From the NCBI GenBank assembly GCA_014651175.1, contig BMWJ01000009.1:124001-188000 (forward strand): 64,000 bases of DNA, given 5' to 3'. The notes beneath the pieces are model-generated. The model was not told where the DNA came from, did not search any database, and saw only the letters and a list, made by a program, of their open reading frames with translations. Below, in pieces: positions 27,928 through 36,895 of the stretch (its first letter is position 1; each line of letters starts with the position of its first letter). This stretch comes from Streptomyces clavifer. Its GTDB lineage: Bacteria; Actinomycetota; Actinomycetes; Streptomycetales; Streptomycetaceae. The position numbers and the translations under genes are program-made.

Positions 27928-29664
27928 ATGACAACCGACACCACCAAGACCGCCGCCGTCACCACCCCGGCCGGCACCGGCTCCCGGACCACCGGACTGC
28001 GCCGCCTCACCGCCCTCGGCGGCATCGCGACCATCGCCGCCACCTTCCTGTCCTGGACCTACACGGACGAGTTCCCCGGCGACCTCACCGTCTACGGCTA
28101 CCCCGGCGGCCTCCAGGTCCTCACCCTCGTCGCAGGCGCCCTCGTACTCCTGTACGCACTCGCCGCCCTCGACATCCGGGGCCTCCGCTGGCTCGCCCCC
28201 ACCGGCACCACCAAAGCCCTCCGGTTCCTGGCCCTCGGCGCCTTCGGTACCACCTGGTTCACCGTCATCGCCATCGCCGTCGAACTCGGCGGCGTCGTCA
28301 ACCTGGAGCCCGGCGGCTTCGTCGCGGCGGTGGCCTCGGCCATCCCGCTCGTCGCCTTCCTCCTCCCCGACGACACCCGCAAGGCCTCCCGCCCCAAGGA
28401 GATCCCCTCCTGGGCCGAGATCCTCATCATCGTCCTCGCCTTCGGCATCGGCCTCTTCGTCGTCACCTACGGCATCGACACCGAATACGCCGAACTCTTC
28501 ACCGGCTACATGATCACCGCGGGCTTCGCCGTCGGCGCCCTGTTCAAGTCCGGCATCATGGCCCGGCTCTCGGTGCTCACCACCAAGTACCGCTCCATCG
28601 CCGTGGCCGCCGCGTTCGTCGCCGCCGCGGCGTTCCCCTTCACCCAGAACACCGACCAGTACACCCTCATCGCGGTCAACATCCTCATCTTCGCGACCGT
28701 CGCACTCGGGCTGAACATCGTCGTCGGCCTCGCCGGACTCCTGGACCTCGGATACGTCGCCTTCCTCGGCGTCGGCGCCTACACCGCCGCGCTCGTCTCC
28801 GGCACCACCGCATCCGCGTTCGGCGTCCAGTTCCCCTTCTGGGCATCGGTCCTCACCGGCGCAGCCGTCTCCCTGATCTTCGGTGTCGTCATCGGAGCGC
28901 CCACCCTGCGCCTCCGCGGCGACTACCTCGCCATCGTCACCCTCGGCTTCGGCGAGATCTTCCGCATCACGGTCGGCAACCTCGACGGTGTGTCGGGCCC
29001 CCGGGTCACCAACGGCCCCAACGGTGTACCGAACATCCCCGACCTCGTCTTCTTCGGATACGACTTCGGTGAGTCCCACACCATCCTGGGCATCGAGCTC
29101 GGCGGATACGCCAACTACTACCTGCTCATGCTGCTCGCGATGATCCTCGTGGTCCTCGTCTTCAGCCGCGCGGGCAGCTCCCGCATCGGCCGCGCCTGGG
29201 TCGCCATCCGCGAGGACGAGACCGCCGCCACCGCCATGGGCATCAACGGCTTCCGCGTCAAGCTCATCGCCTTCGCCCTCGGCGCGACCCTCGCCGGGAT
29301 CGCCGGAACCGTCCAGGCACACGTACAGAGCACCGTCGTCCCGGAGATGTACGTCTTCGCCGGCCCCGTGCCGCCCAACTCCGCCTTCCTCCTCGCCGCC
29401 GTCATCCTCGGCGGCATGGGGACGATCAGCGGACCCCTGATCGGCGCCACTCTCCTCTACATGATCCCCGCGAAGCTGCAGTTCCTCCAGGACTACCAGC
29501 TCCTCGGCTTCGGCCTCGCGCTCATCCTGCTGATGCGCTTCCGCCCCGAAGGCCTCATCGCCAACAGACGGGCCCAGCTCGAGTACCACGAGACCGGCCA
29601 ACTCGACACGCCCGAGGGCACACTGCCCGACTCCGGCGTCGGCACCGTGAAGGCGGGGGCGTGA
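27928..29664 (+). CDS. livM: Branched-chain amino acid ABC transporter permease (LivM)
   Basis: A 578-aa permease, longer than E. coli LivM because of an N-terminal module (about 1-235) with four to five extra hydrophobic segments, as in other Streptomyces. The LivM core follows (TLIAVNILIFATVALGLN; LDLGYVAFLGVGAYTAALVS; PTLRLRGDYLAIVTLGFGEI; GRAWVAIREDETAATAMGIN). ATG 27928 is used; GTG 27919, overlapping the livH stop by 4 bp, is an equally possible start. It forms the channel with LivH. Confidence 0.94.
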   Translation: MTTDTTKTAAVTTPAGTGSRTTGLRRLTALGGIATIAATFLSWTYTDEFPGDLTVYGYPGGLQVLTLVAGALVLLYALAALDIRGLRWLAPTGTTKALRFLALGAFGTTWFTVIAIAVELGGVVNLEPGGFVAAVASAIPLVAFLLPDDTRKASRPKEIPSWAEILIIVLAFGIGLFVVTYGIDTEYAELFTGYMITAGFAVGALFKSGIMARLSVLTTKYRSIAVAAAFVAAAAFPFTQNTDQYTLIAVNILIFATVALGLNIVVGLAGLLDLGYVAFLGVGAYTAALVSGTTASAFGVQFPFWASVLTGAAVSLIFGVVIGAPTLRLRGDYLAIVTLGFGEIFRITVGNLDGVSGPRVTNGPNGVPNIPDLVFFGYDFGESHTILGIELGGYANYYLLMLLAMILVVLVFSRAGSSRIGRAWVAIREDETAATAMGINGFRVKLIAFALGATLAGIAGTVQAHVQSTVVPEMYVFAGPVPPNSAFLLAAVILGGMGTISGPLIGATLLYMIPAKLQFLQDYQLLGFGLALILLMRFRPEGLIANRRAQLEYHETGQLDTPEGTLPDSGVGTVKAGA

Positions 29665-29669
29665 ACGAC

Positions 29670-30631
<962 letters not shown>

Positions 30632-30635
<4 letters not shown>

Positions 30636-31348
30636 CCGCACTGCTCGAGGTCGAGGACCTCAGGGTCGCCTACGGCAAGATCGAAGCCGTCAAGGGAATC
30701 TCCTTCCGCGTCGAGGCCGGCCAGGTCGTCACCCTCATCGGCACCAACGGTGCGGGCAAGACCACCACCCTGCGCACCCTCTCCGGCCTCCTCAAGCCCT
30801 CCGGCGGCCGCATCCTCTTCGAGGGGAAGCCCCTCGCGGGCATCCCCGCCCACAAGATCGTGGCACTGGGCCTCGCCCACTCCCCCGAGGGCCGCCACAT
30901 CTTCCCCCGCCTCACCATCGCGGAGAACCTCCAGCTCGGCGCCTTCCTCCGCACCGACAAGGCAGGCATCGAGAAGGACGTCCAGCGCGCCTACGACCTC
31001 TTCCCCATCCTCGGGGAACGCCGGAAGCAGGCCGCGGGAACCCTCTCCGGCGGCGAGCAGCAGATGCTCGCCATGGGACGCGCGCTCATGTCCCAGCCCA
31101 AGCTGCTCATGCTCGACGAGCCCTCCATGGGGCTCTCCCCGATCATGATGCAGAAGATCATGGAGACCATCGTCGAGCTCAAGGCGTCGGGCACCACGAT
31201 CCTGCTCGTCGAGCAGAACGCGCAGGCGGCCCTCTCCCTCGCGGACCAGGGCCATGTCATGGAGGTCGGCAAGGTCGTCCTCTCCGGCACCGGCGCGGAC
31301 CTCCTCCACGACGAGTCGGTCCGCAAGGCCTACCTCGGCGAGGACTGA
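30632..31348 (+). CDS. livF: Branched-chain amino acid ABC transporter ATP-binding protein (LivF)
   Basis: A 238-aa ABC ATPase with Walker A GTNGAGKTT at 37-45, Q-loop in LAHSPEGRHIFPRLTIAENL, signature LSGGEQQMLAMGRAL, Walker B LLMLDEPSMGLSP and H-loop region LLVEQNAQAAL. GTG 30632 overlaps the livG stop by 4 bp, indicating coupling. It completes the transporter as the second ATPase; last gene of the operon, followed by a very strong hairpin. Confidence 0.96.
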
Positions 31349-31355
31349 CCCCTCC

Positions 31356-31417
31356 CGTACGTACGAAGGAGGCCCGCCCCCGGTTCGTCCCGGGGGCGGG
31401 CCTCCTTCGTACGTACG
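31356..31417. terminator. 28-bp perfect-stem bidirectional terminator
   Basis: Arms 31356-31383 and 31390-31417 are perfectly complementary over 28 bp around a 6-nt TTCGTC loop, including a GTACGTAC motif at the base. It lies 7 bp after livF and 10 bp before the end of the convergent ANTAR gene, so it should insulate both. Confidence 0.9.
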
Positions 31418-31427
31418 CGGTACGGCG

Positions 31428-32084
31428 TTACTCGGCCGCCCTCTTCTTCTCCTCGGCGTCCTCGATCAGCGCCTCGGCGAGCTGCTGCATCGACAGACGG
31501 CGGTCCATCGACGTCTTCTGGATCCAGCGGAACGCGGCCGGCTCGGAGAGCCCGTAGTCCGTCTGCAGGATGCTCTTCGCCCGGTCCACCAGCTTGCGGG
31601 TCTCCAGCCGCTGCGAGAGGTCGGCGATCTCGCTCTCCAGCGCCTTCAGCTCCGCGAACCGCGACACGGCCATCTCGATGGCCGGCACCACGTCGCTCTT
31701 GCTGAACGGCTTCACCAGGTACGCCATCGCCCCGGCGTCACGGGCGCGCTCGACGAGGTCGCGCTGCGAGAAGGCGGTGAGCATCAGGACGGGGGCGATG
31801 GACTCCTCGGCGATCTTCTCGGCGGCGGAGATCCCGTCGAGGACCGGCATCTTCACATCGAGGATGACCAGGTCGGGCCGGTGCTCCCGCGCCAGCTCGA
31901 CGGCCTGCTGCCCGTCCCCGGCCTCGCCGACTACCGCGTAGCCCTCCTCCTCCAGCATCTCCTTGAGGTCGAGGCGGATGAGCGCCTCGTCCTCGGCGAT
32001 GACGACGCGGGTCGTCAGCGGCGGGACGTGCGACTTGTCGTCGTCGGCGTCGTCTACGGGCTGGGGCGACTCGGGGGTGGTCAC
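31428..32084 (-). CDS. ANTAR-domain response regulator
   Basis: A 218-aa PdtaR-like regulator. The receiver domain (about 25-140) has the acidic pair ED at 31-32, phosphoacceptor D76 in VILDVKMP, T103 and K125. The ANTAR RNA-binding domain (about 150-208) contains LVDRAKSILQTDYGLSEPAAFRWIQ. ANTAR proteins bind tandem-hairpin leaders and prevent premature termination. GTG 32084 is preceded by GAGGAG. The partner sensor kinase is not in this window. Its mRNA targets are unknown. Confidence 0.95.
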   Translation of the reverse strand: MTTPESPQPVDDADDDKSHVPPLTTRVVIAEDEALIRLDLKEMLEEEGYAVVGEAGDGQQAVELAREHRPDLVILDVKMPVLDGISAAEKIAEESIAPVLMLTAFSQRDLVERARDAGAMAYLVKPFSKSDVVPAIEMAVSRFAELKALESEIADLSQRLETRKLVDRAKSILQTDYGLSEPAAFRWIQKTSMDRRLSMQQLAEALIEDAEEKKRAAE

Positions 32085-32120
32085 GGGGCTCCTCGTTACG
32101 GGGCAGATGCAGCTCCCTTG

Positions 32121-32148
32121 AGCCTACCCAGCTGCGGTATGGTGTCAC
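32121..32148 (-). promoter_or_regulatory. Putative promoter of the ANTAR regulator gene
   Basis: Minus-strand -35 GTGACA (32143-32148) and -10 TAGGCT (32121-32126), 16 bp apart, about 35 bp upstream of the GTG start. Confidence 0.45.
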
Positions 32149-32181
32149 TACGCGGGGCACTCGTGGCCCTTCCTTTCTAAG

Positions 32182-32256
32182 GCCCCAGTACTCCAACTGG
32201 TTAGAGAGGCGGCTCTCAAACAGCCGACAGTGTGGGTTCGAATCCCACCTGGGGCA
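32182..32256 (+). tRNA. tRNA-Leu (anticodon CAA), atypical short form
   Basis: A 75-nt cloverleaf. Acceptor GCCCCAG (32182-32188) pairs fully with CTGGGGC (32249-32255), discriminator A at 32256, CCA not encoded. D-stem CTC/GAG (32191-32193, 32204-32206) with GG in the loop. Anticodon stem CGGCT/AGCCG (32210-32214, 32222-32226) with loop CTCAAAC, giving anticodon CAA at 32217-32219. T-arm GTGGG/CCCAC with loop TTCGAAT. Odd points: a 5-nt variable loop (32227-32231), where leucine tRNAs normally have a long arm, and three rather than one nucleotide between the D and anticodon stems. Confidence 0.85.
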
Positions 32257-32353
32257 CTTTTCCTTCGAATCGAAGGTTTCAGCGGAACGGCAGGCATTCA
32301 CGTGATCGTGTGACTGCACCGCTGTTTCCACCTCTGCACACGGCAGTCCGAGC

Positions 32354-33124
32354 ATGCTCGGAAGTGTGTACGACCTCGAAACGCGCAAACGCACGCCGGC
32401 CCTTCTCGATCAGGGCTTCAGCCAGAACGCGGTGAGCAGGAGGACCGGCATTTCCCGTGCCGCGATCCGCTCATGGCGTGTCCGGACAGAGCCCCTGGAC
32501 CGCTCCGCAGCGTGCCCCAGATGCGGCGATACGCCCCTCGCACCCCAAGACCCCGTTGCCTACAGCTACTTACTCGGCTTGTATCTCGGAGACGGCTGCA
32601 TCAGCGCCGATCGACGGGGCGTGTACTGCCTGCGGATCGCGTGCGCCGACGCATGGCCGGGCCTCATCGACGCCTGCGCCGCAGCCGTTCTGAAGGTGCG
32701 GCCGACCAACAAGGTGTGCCGGGTGTCGCGTCCCGGCTGCCAGTACGTCACCTGCTCGAGCAAGCACTGGCCATGCTTCTTCCCTCAGCACGGGCCCGGC
32801 AAGAAGCACGACCGGGAGATCGTCCTTGAACCCTGGCAGCGAACCGTCGTCGATGCCCACCCTTGGGACTTCGTCCGGGGCCTGATCCACTCCGACGGCT
32901 GCCGGATCACGAACTGGACCACCAGACGCATCGGTGGAGCGCTGCGCCGCTACGAGTACCCGCGCTACTTCTTCACCAACCTGTCCACCGACATCCTGGC
33001 GCTCTTCACCGGCGCGCTGGACCTGGTCGGCGTCGAGTGGAAGCAGGCCAACTCACGTAACATCTCCGTCGCCCGACGGGCATCCGTAGCACTGATGGAT
33101 GCGCACGTCGGGCCGAAATACTGA
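32354..33124 (+). CDS. Free-standing HTH plus LAGLIDADG homing-endonuclease-like protein
   Basis: A 256-aa protein. Residues 8-43 form a helix-turn-helix (LLDQGFSQNAVSRRTGISRA region), followed by a CPRC pair (54-57). Two LAGLIDADG-type motifs follow: YLLGLYLGDG (72-81) and FVRGLIHSDG (173-182), each ending in the acidic residue that binds metal in homing endonucleases. This is the monomeric two-motif layout. L73 is encoded by TTA (32570-32572) and L76 by TTG, both rare in this GC-rich genome; TTA implies dependence on bldA tRNA. ATG 32354 is used; GTG 32366 (VYDLETRKR) is likely an alternative. It starts 97 bp after the tRNA. Function, nuclease or regulator, is unproven. Confidence 0.82.
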   Translation: MLGSVYDLETRKRTPALLDQGFSQNAVSRRTGISRAAIRSWRVRTEPLDRSAACPRCGDTPLAPQDPVAYSYLLGLYLGDGCISADRRGVYCLRIACADAWPGLIDACAAAVLKVRPTNKVCRVSRPGCQYVTCSSKHWPCFFPQHGPGKKHDREIVLEPWQRTVVDAHPWDFVRGLIHSDGCRITNWTTRRIGGALRRYEYPRYFFTNLSTDILALFTGALDLVGVEWKQANSRNISVARRASVALMDAHVGPKY

Positions 33125-33135
33125 GCCGCTCCGCC

Positions 33136-34569
33136 CTACTCCGGGCTGTCGTCCTCGCCGATGCGGTGCACCCGGACCAGGTTCGTGGAGCCGGCCACTC
33201 CGGGCGGTGAGCCCGCCGTGATGACCACCATGTCCCCCTTCTCGCAGCGGCCGATCCGCAGCAGCTCCTCGTCCACCTGCGCCACCATCGCGTCCGTCGA
33301 CTCCACGTGCGGCCCGAGGAACGTCTCCACACCCCAGGTGAGGTTCAGCTGCGCGCGGGTGGCCTCGTCCGGGGTGAAGGCCAGGAGCGGAATCGGGGAG
33401 CGGTAGCGGGAGAGCCGCTTGACCGTGTCGCCGCTCTGGGTGAAGGCCACCAGGAACTTCGCGCCGAGGAAGTCGCCCATCTCGGCCGCTGCGCGGGCGA
33501 CCGCTCCGCCCTGGGTGCGGGGCTTGTTCCGGTCGGTGAGGGGCGGCAGCCCCTTGGCGAGGATGTCCTCCTCGGCCGCCTCGACGATGCGCGCCATCGT
33601 GCGCACCGTCTCGACGGGGTACTTCCCGACGCTGGTCTCGCCGGACAGCATCACCGCGTCCGTCCCGTCGATGACGGCGTTGGCGACGTCGGAGGCCTCG
33701 GCGCGGGTGGGCCGGGAGTTCTCGATCATCGAGTCGAGCATCTGCGTGGCGACGATGACCGGCTTGGCATTGCGCCTGGCGAGCTTGATCGCGCGCTTCT
33801 GGACGATCGGGACCTGCTCCAGGGGCATCTCGACACCGAGGTCGCCGCGCGCGACCATGATGCCGTCGAAGGCGGCGACGATGTCGTCGATGTTCTCGAC
33901 GGCCTGGGGCTTCTCGACCTTGGCGATGACGGGGAGGCGGCGGCCCTCCTCGTCCATGACGCGGTGGACGTCGTCGATGTCCCGTCCGGAGCGCACGAAG
34001 GACAGGGCGACGATGTCCGCACCGGTGCGCAGGGCCCAGCGGAGGTCGTCGATGTCCTTCTCCGAGAGCGCGGGGACGGAGACCGAGACTCCGGGGAGGT
34101 TGAGCCCCTTGTGGTCGGAGACCATGCCGCCCTCGATGACAGTGGTGCGGACGCGGGGTCCGTCGACGCCGGTGACTTCGAGGGTGACCCGGCCGTCGTC
34201 GATCAGGATGCGCTCACCGGTGGTGACGTCGGTGGCGAGACCGTCGTAGGTGGTACCGCAACGGTGGCGGTCGCCTTCCACGGATTCGACGGTAATGGTG
34301 AACTCGTCGCCGCGTTCGAGGAGTACGGGCCCTTCGGCGAATCGGCCGAGGCGGATCTTCGGGCCTTGAAGGTCGGCGAGGATTCCTACCCCGCGTCCGG
34401 TCTCTTCGGAGGCTTTCCGTACACGGTGGTACCGCTCTTCGTGTTCGGCATAGGTGCCGTGGCTGAGGTTGAGGCGGGCAACGTCCATTCCCGCTTCGAC
34501 CAGTGCCTTGATCTGCTCGTATGTGTCGGTTGCGGGTCCCAGGGTACAAACGATTTTCGCTCGGCGCAT
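33136..34569 (-). CDS. pyk: Pyruvate kinase
   Basis: A 477-aa glycolytic enzyme converting phosphoenolpyruvate and ADP to pyruvate and ATP in the cytoplasm. It begins MRRAKIVCTLGPATDTYEQI (substrate-binding Arg and N-domain), carries the active-site Lys/Glu stretch VIAKVEKPQAVENID, MVARGDLGVEMPLE for Mg2+ binding, and the C-terminal effector domain with KFLVAFTQSGDTVKRLSRYR. The length is normal. It is convergent with the LAGLIDADG gene (11-bp gap). Confidence 0.97.
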   Translation of the reverse strand: MRRAKIVCTLGPATDTYEQIKALVEAGMDVARLNLSHGTYAEHEERYHRVRKASEETGRGVGILADLQGPKIRLGRFAEGPVLLERGDEFTITVESVEGDRHRCGTTYDGLATDVTTGERILIDDGRVTLEVTGVDGPRVRTTVIEGGMVSDHKGLNLPGVSVSVPALSEKDIDDLRWALRTGADIVALSFVRSGRDIDDVHRVMDEEGRRLPVIAKVEKPQAVENIDDIVAAFDGIMVARGDLGVEMPLEQVPIVQKRAIKLARRNAKPVIVATQMLDSMIENSRPTRAEASDVANAVIDGTDAVMLSGETSVGKYPVETVRTMARIVEAAEEDILAKGLPPLTDRNKPRTQGGAVARAAAEMGDFLGAKFLVAFTQSGDTVKRLSRYRSPIPLLAFTPDEATRAQLNLTWGVETFLGPHVESTDAMVAQVDEELLRIGRCEKGDMVVITAGSPPGVAGSTNLVRVHRIGEDDSPE

Positions 34570-34873
34570 GGTCCGAGCCTAAACCTTACCTACGGGTAGA
34601 TATTTGGCCTCGCATGACTGCCCAACAACCTTTGGATGAAGGGTTATTGACAAGTGTTTAATTGTGCGGCCCCGCGCTCCGATGAGCATGGTCCGCATCG
34701 AAGCGACAGCCTGTTCCGGTGGCGTTCCGGCGCAGCCCCCGGGCCTCCGGGGCGTCCGGCGCCGGAGTGGCGGGCACGGGTGGTCACCAGATCGAAACCT
34801 GCGCGGGGTGTCGCCGGGCGCGGTGGCTGAGCCAGAATCTACGCGCGTTGTTCGTCTGGACGAGGAGTCAAGA
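34570..34873. other. Divergent promoter region between pyk and the 5'-nucleotidase gene
   Basis: 304 bp, with an AT-rich part at about 34575-34670. It holds a CTAC-GG-GTAG inverted repeat close to the pyk start and a TTGACA at 34647-34652 without a matching -10. No gene is seen. Confidence 0.4.
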
Positions 34874-36685
34874 ATGCCGTTGAACCGTAGGACGTTTCTG
34901 GGCCGGTCGGCTGCCGCCGGTGCGGGTGTGGCACTGGCGGGCGGGGCTGTCGCCGGGCCGGCGGAGGCCGCGGAGGCGAAGGGGCACGGGCACGGGCGTC
35001 CGGCGAAGCGGTACTCGTTCACCGTGATGGGGACGACCGACCTGCACGGCAACGTCTTCAACTGGGACTACTTCACGGACAAGGAGTTCGACGACAAGGC
35101 GCACAACGATGTGGGCCTGGCGAAGATCTCGACGCTGGTGGAGCAGATCCGTGAGGAGCGGGGACGCCGGAACACGTTGCTGATCGATGCGGGTGACACG
35201 ATCCAGGGCACCCAGCTGTCGTACTACTACGCGAAGGTCGATCCGATCACGGCGAAGCGCGGGCCGGTGCATCCGATGGCGCAGGCGATGAACAGGATCG
35301 GGTACGACGCCGCGGCTCTCGGCAACCACGAGTTCAATTACGGTATTCCGGTGCTGCGGAAGTTCGAGGAGCAGTGCGATTTCCCGCTGCTGGGTGCGAA
35401 CGCACTGGACGCGAAGACGTTGCGGCCGGCGTTCGCCCCGTATGTGATCAAGCGTTTGCGTACCCCGCACGGCCGTGATGTGCGGGTGGCTGTCCTCGGG
35501 CTGACGAATCCTGGTATCGCGATCTGGGACAAGGCGAATGTGGGCGGGAAGATGGTGTTCCCGGGCCTTGAGGAGCAGGCGGCGAAGTGGGTGCCGAAGC
35601 TCCGTTCGATGGGTGCCGATGTCGTGATCGTGTCCGCGCACTCGGGCTCGTCCGGTACGTCGTCGTACGGGGATCAGTTGCCGTACGTGGAGAACGCGGC
35701 GGGTCTGGTGGCGGAGCAGGTGCCGGGTATCGACGCGATTCTGGTGGGTCATGCGCACTCGGAGATCCCCGAGTACTTCGTGACGAACAAGAAGACGGGC
35801 AAACAGGTCGTTCTCTCGGAGCCGTTGAAGTGGGGGCAGCGGTTGACGTTGTTCGACTTCGACCTGGTGTGGGAGAAGGGCCGCTGGTCGGTGGAGAAGG
35901 TCGGCGCCGAGGTGCTGAACTCGAACACGGTGGCGGAGGATCCGCGGATCACCTCGCTGCTCGGGGACGAGCACACGAAGGTGGTGGCCTATGTGAATCA
36001 GGTGATCGGTACGTCGGTGGCCGCGATGTCGACGGTGGACGCGCCGTGGAAGGACGAGCCGGTCATCGATCTGATCAACCTGGTGCAGGCGGACACGGTG
36101 AAGGGGGCACTGGCCGGCGGGGAGTACGCCGCGCTGCCGGTGCTGTCGCAGGCGGCGTGCTTCTCGCGTACGGCGGCGATCCCGGCGGGCGAGGTGACCA
36201 TCAAGGATGCTGCGGGCCTGTATCCGTTCGAGAACACGCTCGAGGCGCGGTTGCTGACGGGCGCGCAGCTGAAGGACTACCTGGAGTACTCGGCGCAGTA
36301 TTACGTGCAGACGGCCTCGGGTGGGCCCGTGGACACGTCGAAGCTGACGAATGCCGGTGGTATTCCGGACTACAACTACGACGTGGTCTCGGGGGTGTCG
36401 TACGACATCGACATCGCGCAGCCGGTGGGTTCCCGGATCGTGGGTCTGTCGTTCGAGGGGAAGCCTGTGGACCCGGCTGCGCGGTTCGTGTTCGCGGTGA
36501 ACAACTACCGGGCGAGCGGCGGGGGCAATTTCCCGCATGTTCCGGGTGCCGAGCAGCTGTGGGCGAATTCGGACGAGATCCGGAACACGATCATCGGTTG
36601 GGTCAGGGCGAAGGGCTCGGTGGATCCGGCCGAGTTCGCTTCGGTGGACTGGCGGCTGACGCGTGAGGGCGTGCCGGTGTTCTGA
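34874..36685 (+). CDS. Tat-exported bifunctional metallophosphatase/5'-nucleotidase
   Basis: A 603-aa secreted nucleotidase. The Tat signal is NRRTFLGRSAAAGAG followed by a hydrophobic stretch and an AEA-type cleavage region near residue 35. The calcineurin-like metallophosphatase domain (about 50-330) has the metal-ligand motifs TTDLHGN, DAGDTIQG, LGNHEFNYG and GHAHSE; the C-terminal 5'-nucleotidase domain (about 380-560) follows. It should release nucleosides and phosphate from nucleotides or 2',3'-cyclic nucleotides outside the cell. GAGGAG precedes ATG 34874. Confidence 0.94.
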   Translation: MPLNRRTFLGRSAAAGAGVALAGGAVAGPAEAAEAKGHGHGRPAKRYSFTVMGTTDLHGNVFNWDYFTDKEFDDKAHNDVGLAKISTLVEQIREERGRRNTLLIDAGDTIQGTQLSYYYAKVDPITAKRGPVHPMAQAMNRIGYDAAALGNHEFNYGIPVLRKFEEQCDFPLLGANALDAKTLRPAFAPYVIKRLRTPHGRDVRVAVLGLTNPGIAIWDKANVGGKMVFPGLEEQAAKWVPKLRSMGADVVIVSAHSGSSGTSSYGDQLPYVENAAGLVAEQVPGIDAILVGHAHSEIPEYFVTNKKTGKQVVLSEPLKWGQRLTLFDFDLVWEKGRWSVEKVGAEVLNSNTVAEDPRITSLLGDEHTKVVAYVNQVIGTSVAAMSTVDAPWKDEPVIDLINLVQADTVKGALAGGEYAALPVLSQAACFSRTAAIPAGEVTIKDAAGLYPFENTLEARLLTGAQLKDYLEYSAQYYVQTASGGPVDTSKLTNAGGIPDYNYDVVSGVSYDIDIAQPVGSRIVGLSFEGKPVDPAARFVFAVNNYRASGGGNFPHVPGAEQLWANSDEIRNTIIGWVRAKGSVDPAEFASVDWRLTREGVPVF

Positions 36686-36758
36686 GTGTTCCGGGTGTGC
36701 TGATCTGTCGGCCGGTGGGGCCGCCCGTGGTCGTCGCGGGTGGGTGGTCCTGCCGGCG

Positions 36759-36802
36759 GGGCGGGGGCGGTCCGCGGGTGCGGGCCGCCCCCGCCCTTTT
36801 TT
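36759..36802 (+). terminator. Rho-independent terminator of the 5'-nucleotidase gene
   Basis: 12-bp perfect stem (36759-36770 with 36785-36796), a 14-nt loop and a T6 run at 36797-36802. It is the most canonical terminator in the window. Confidence 0.88.
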
Positions 36803-36895
36803 CGGCGGGGGCGTCGTCATCGCGTCAGCGGCGCCGGGCACCGCGTCGGACGGTGGCTGCCGGTCCCCCGGCGCGCTTCGGGGTGGTTCGCGGGC

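Noticed and set aside
27784-29601. Minus-strand open frame of 605 aa opposite livM
   Set aside because: Acidic low-complexity antisense product; livM is complete with family motifs on the other strand.
32104-33130. Integrated element using the tRNA as attachment site
   Set aside because: No integrase, no duplicated tRNA 3' end and no direct repeat flanking the LAGLIDADG gene could be seen in this window.
34647-34652. TTGACA as the -35 of the 5'-nucleotidase promoter
   Set aside because: No -10-like hexamer is found 16-19 bp downstream, which is GC-rich.
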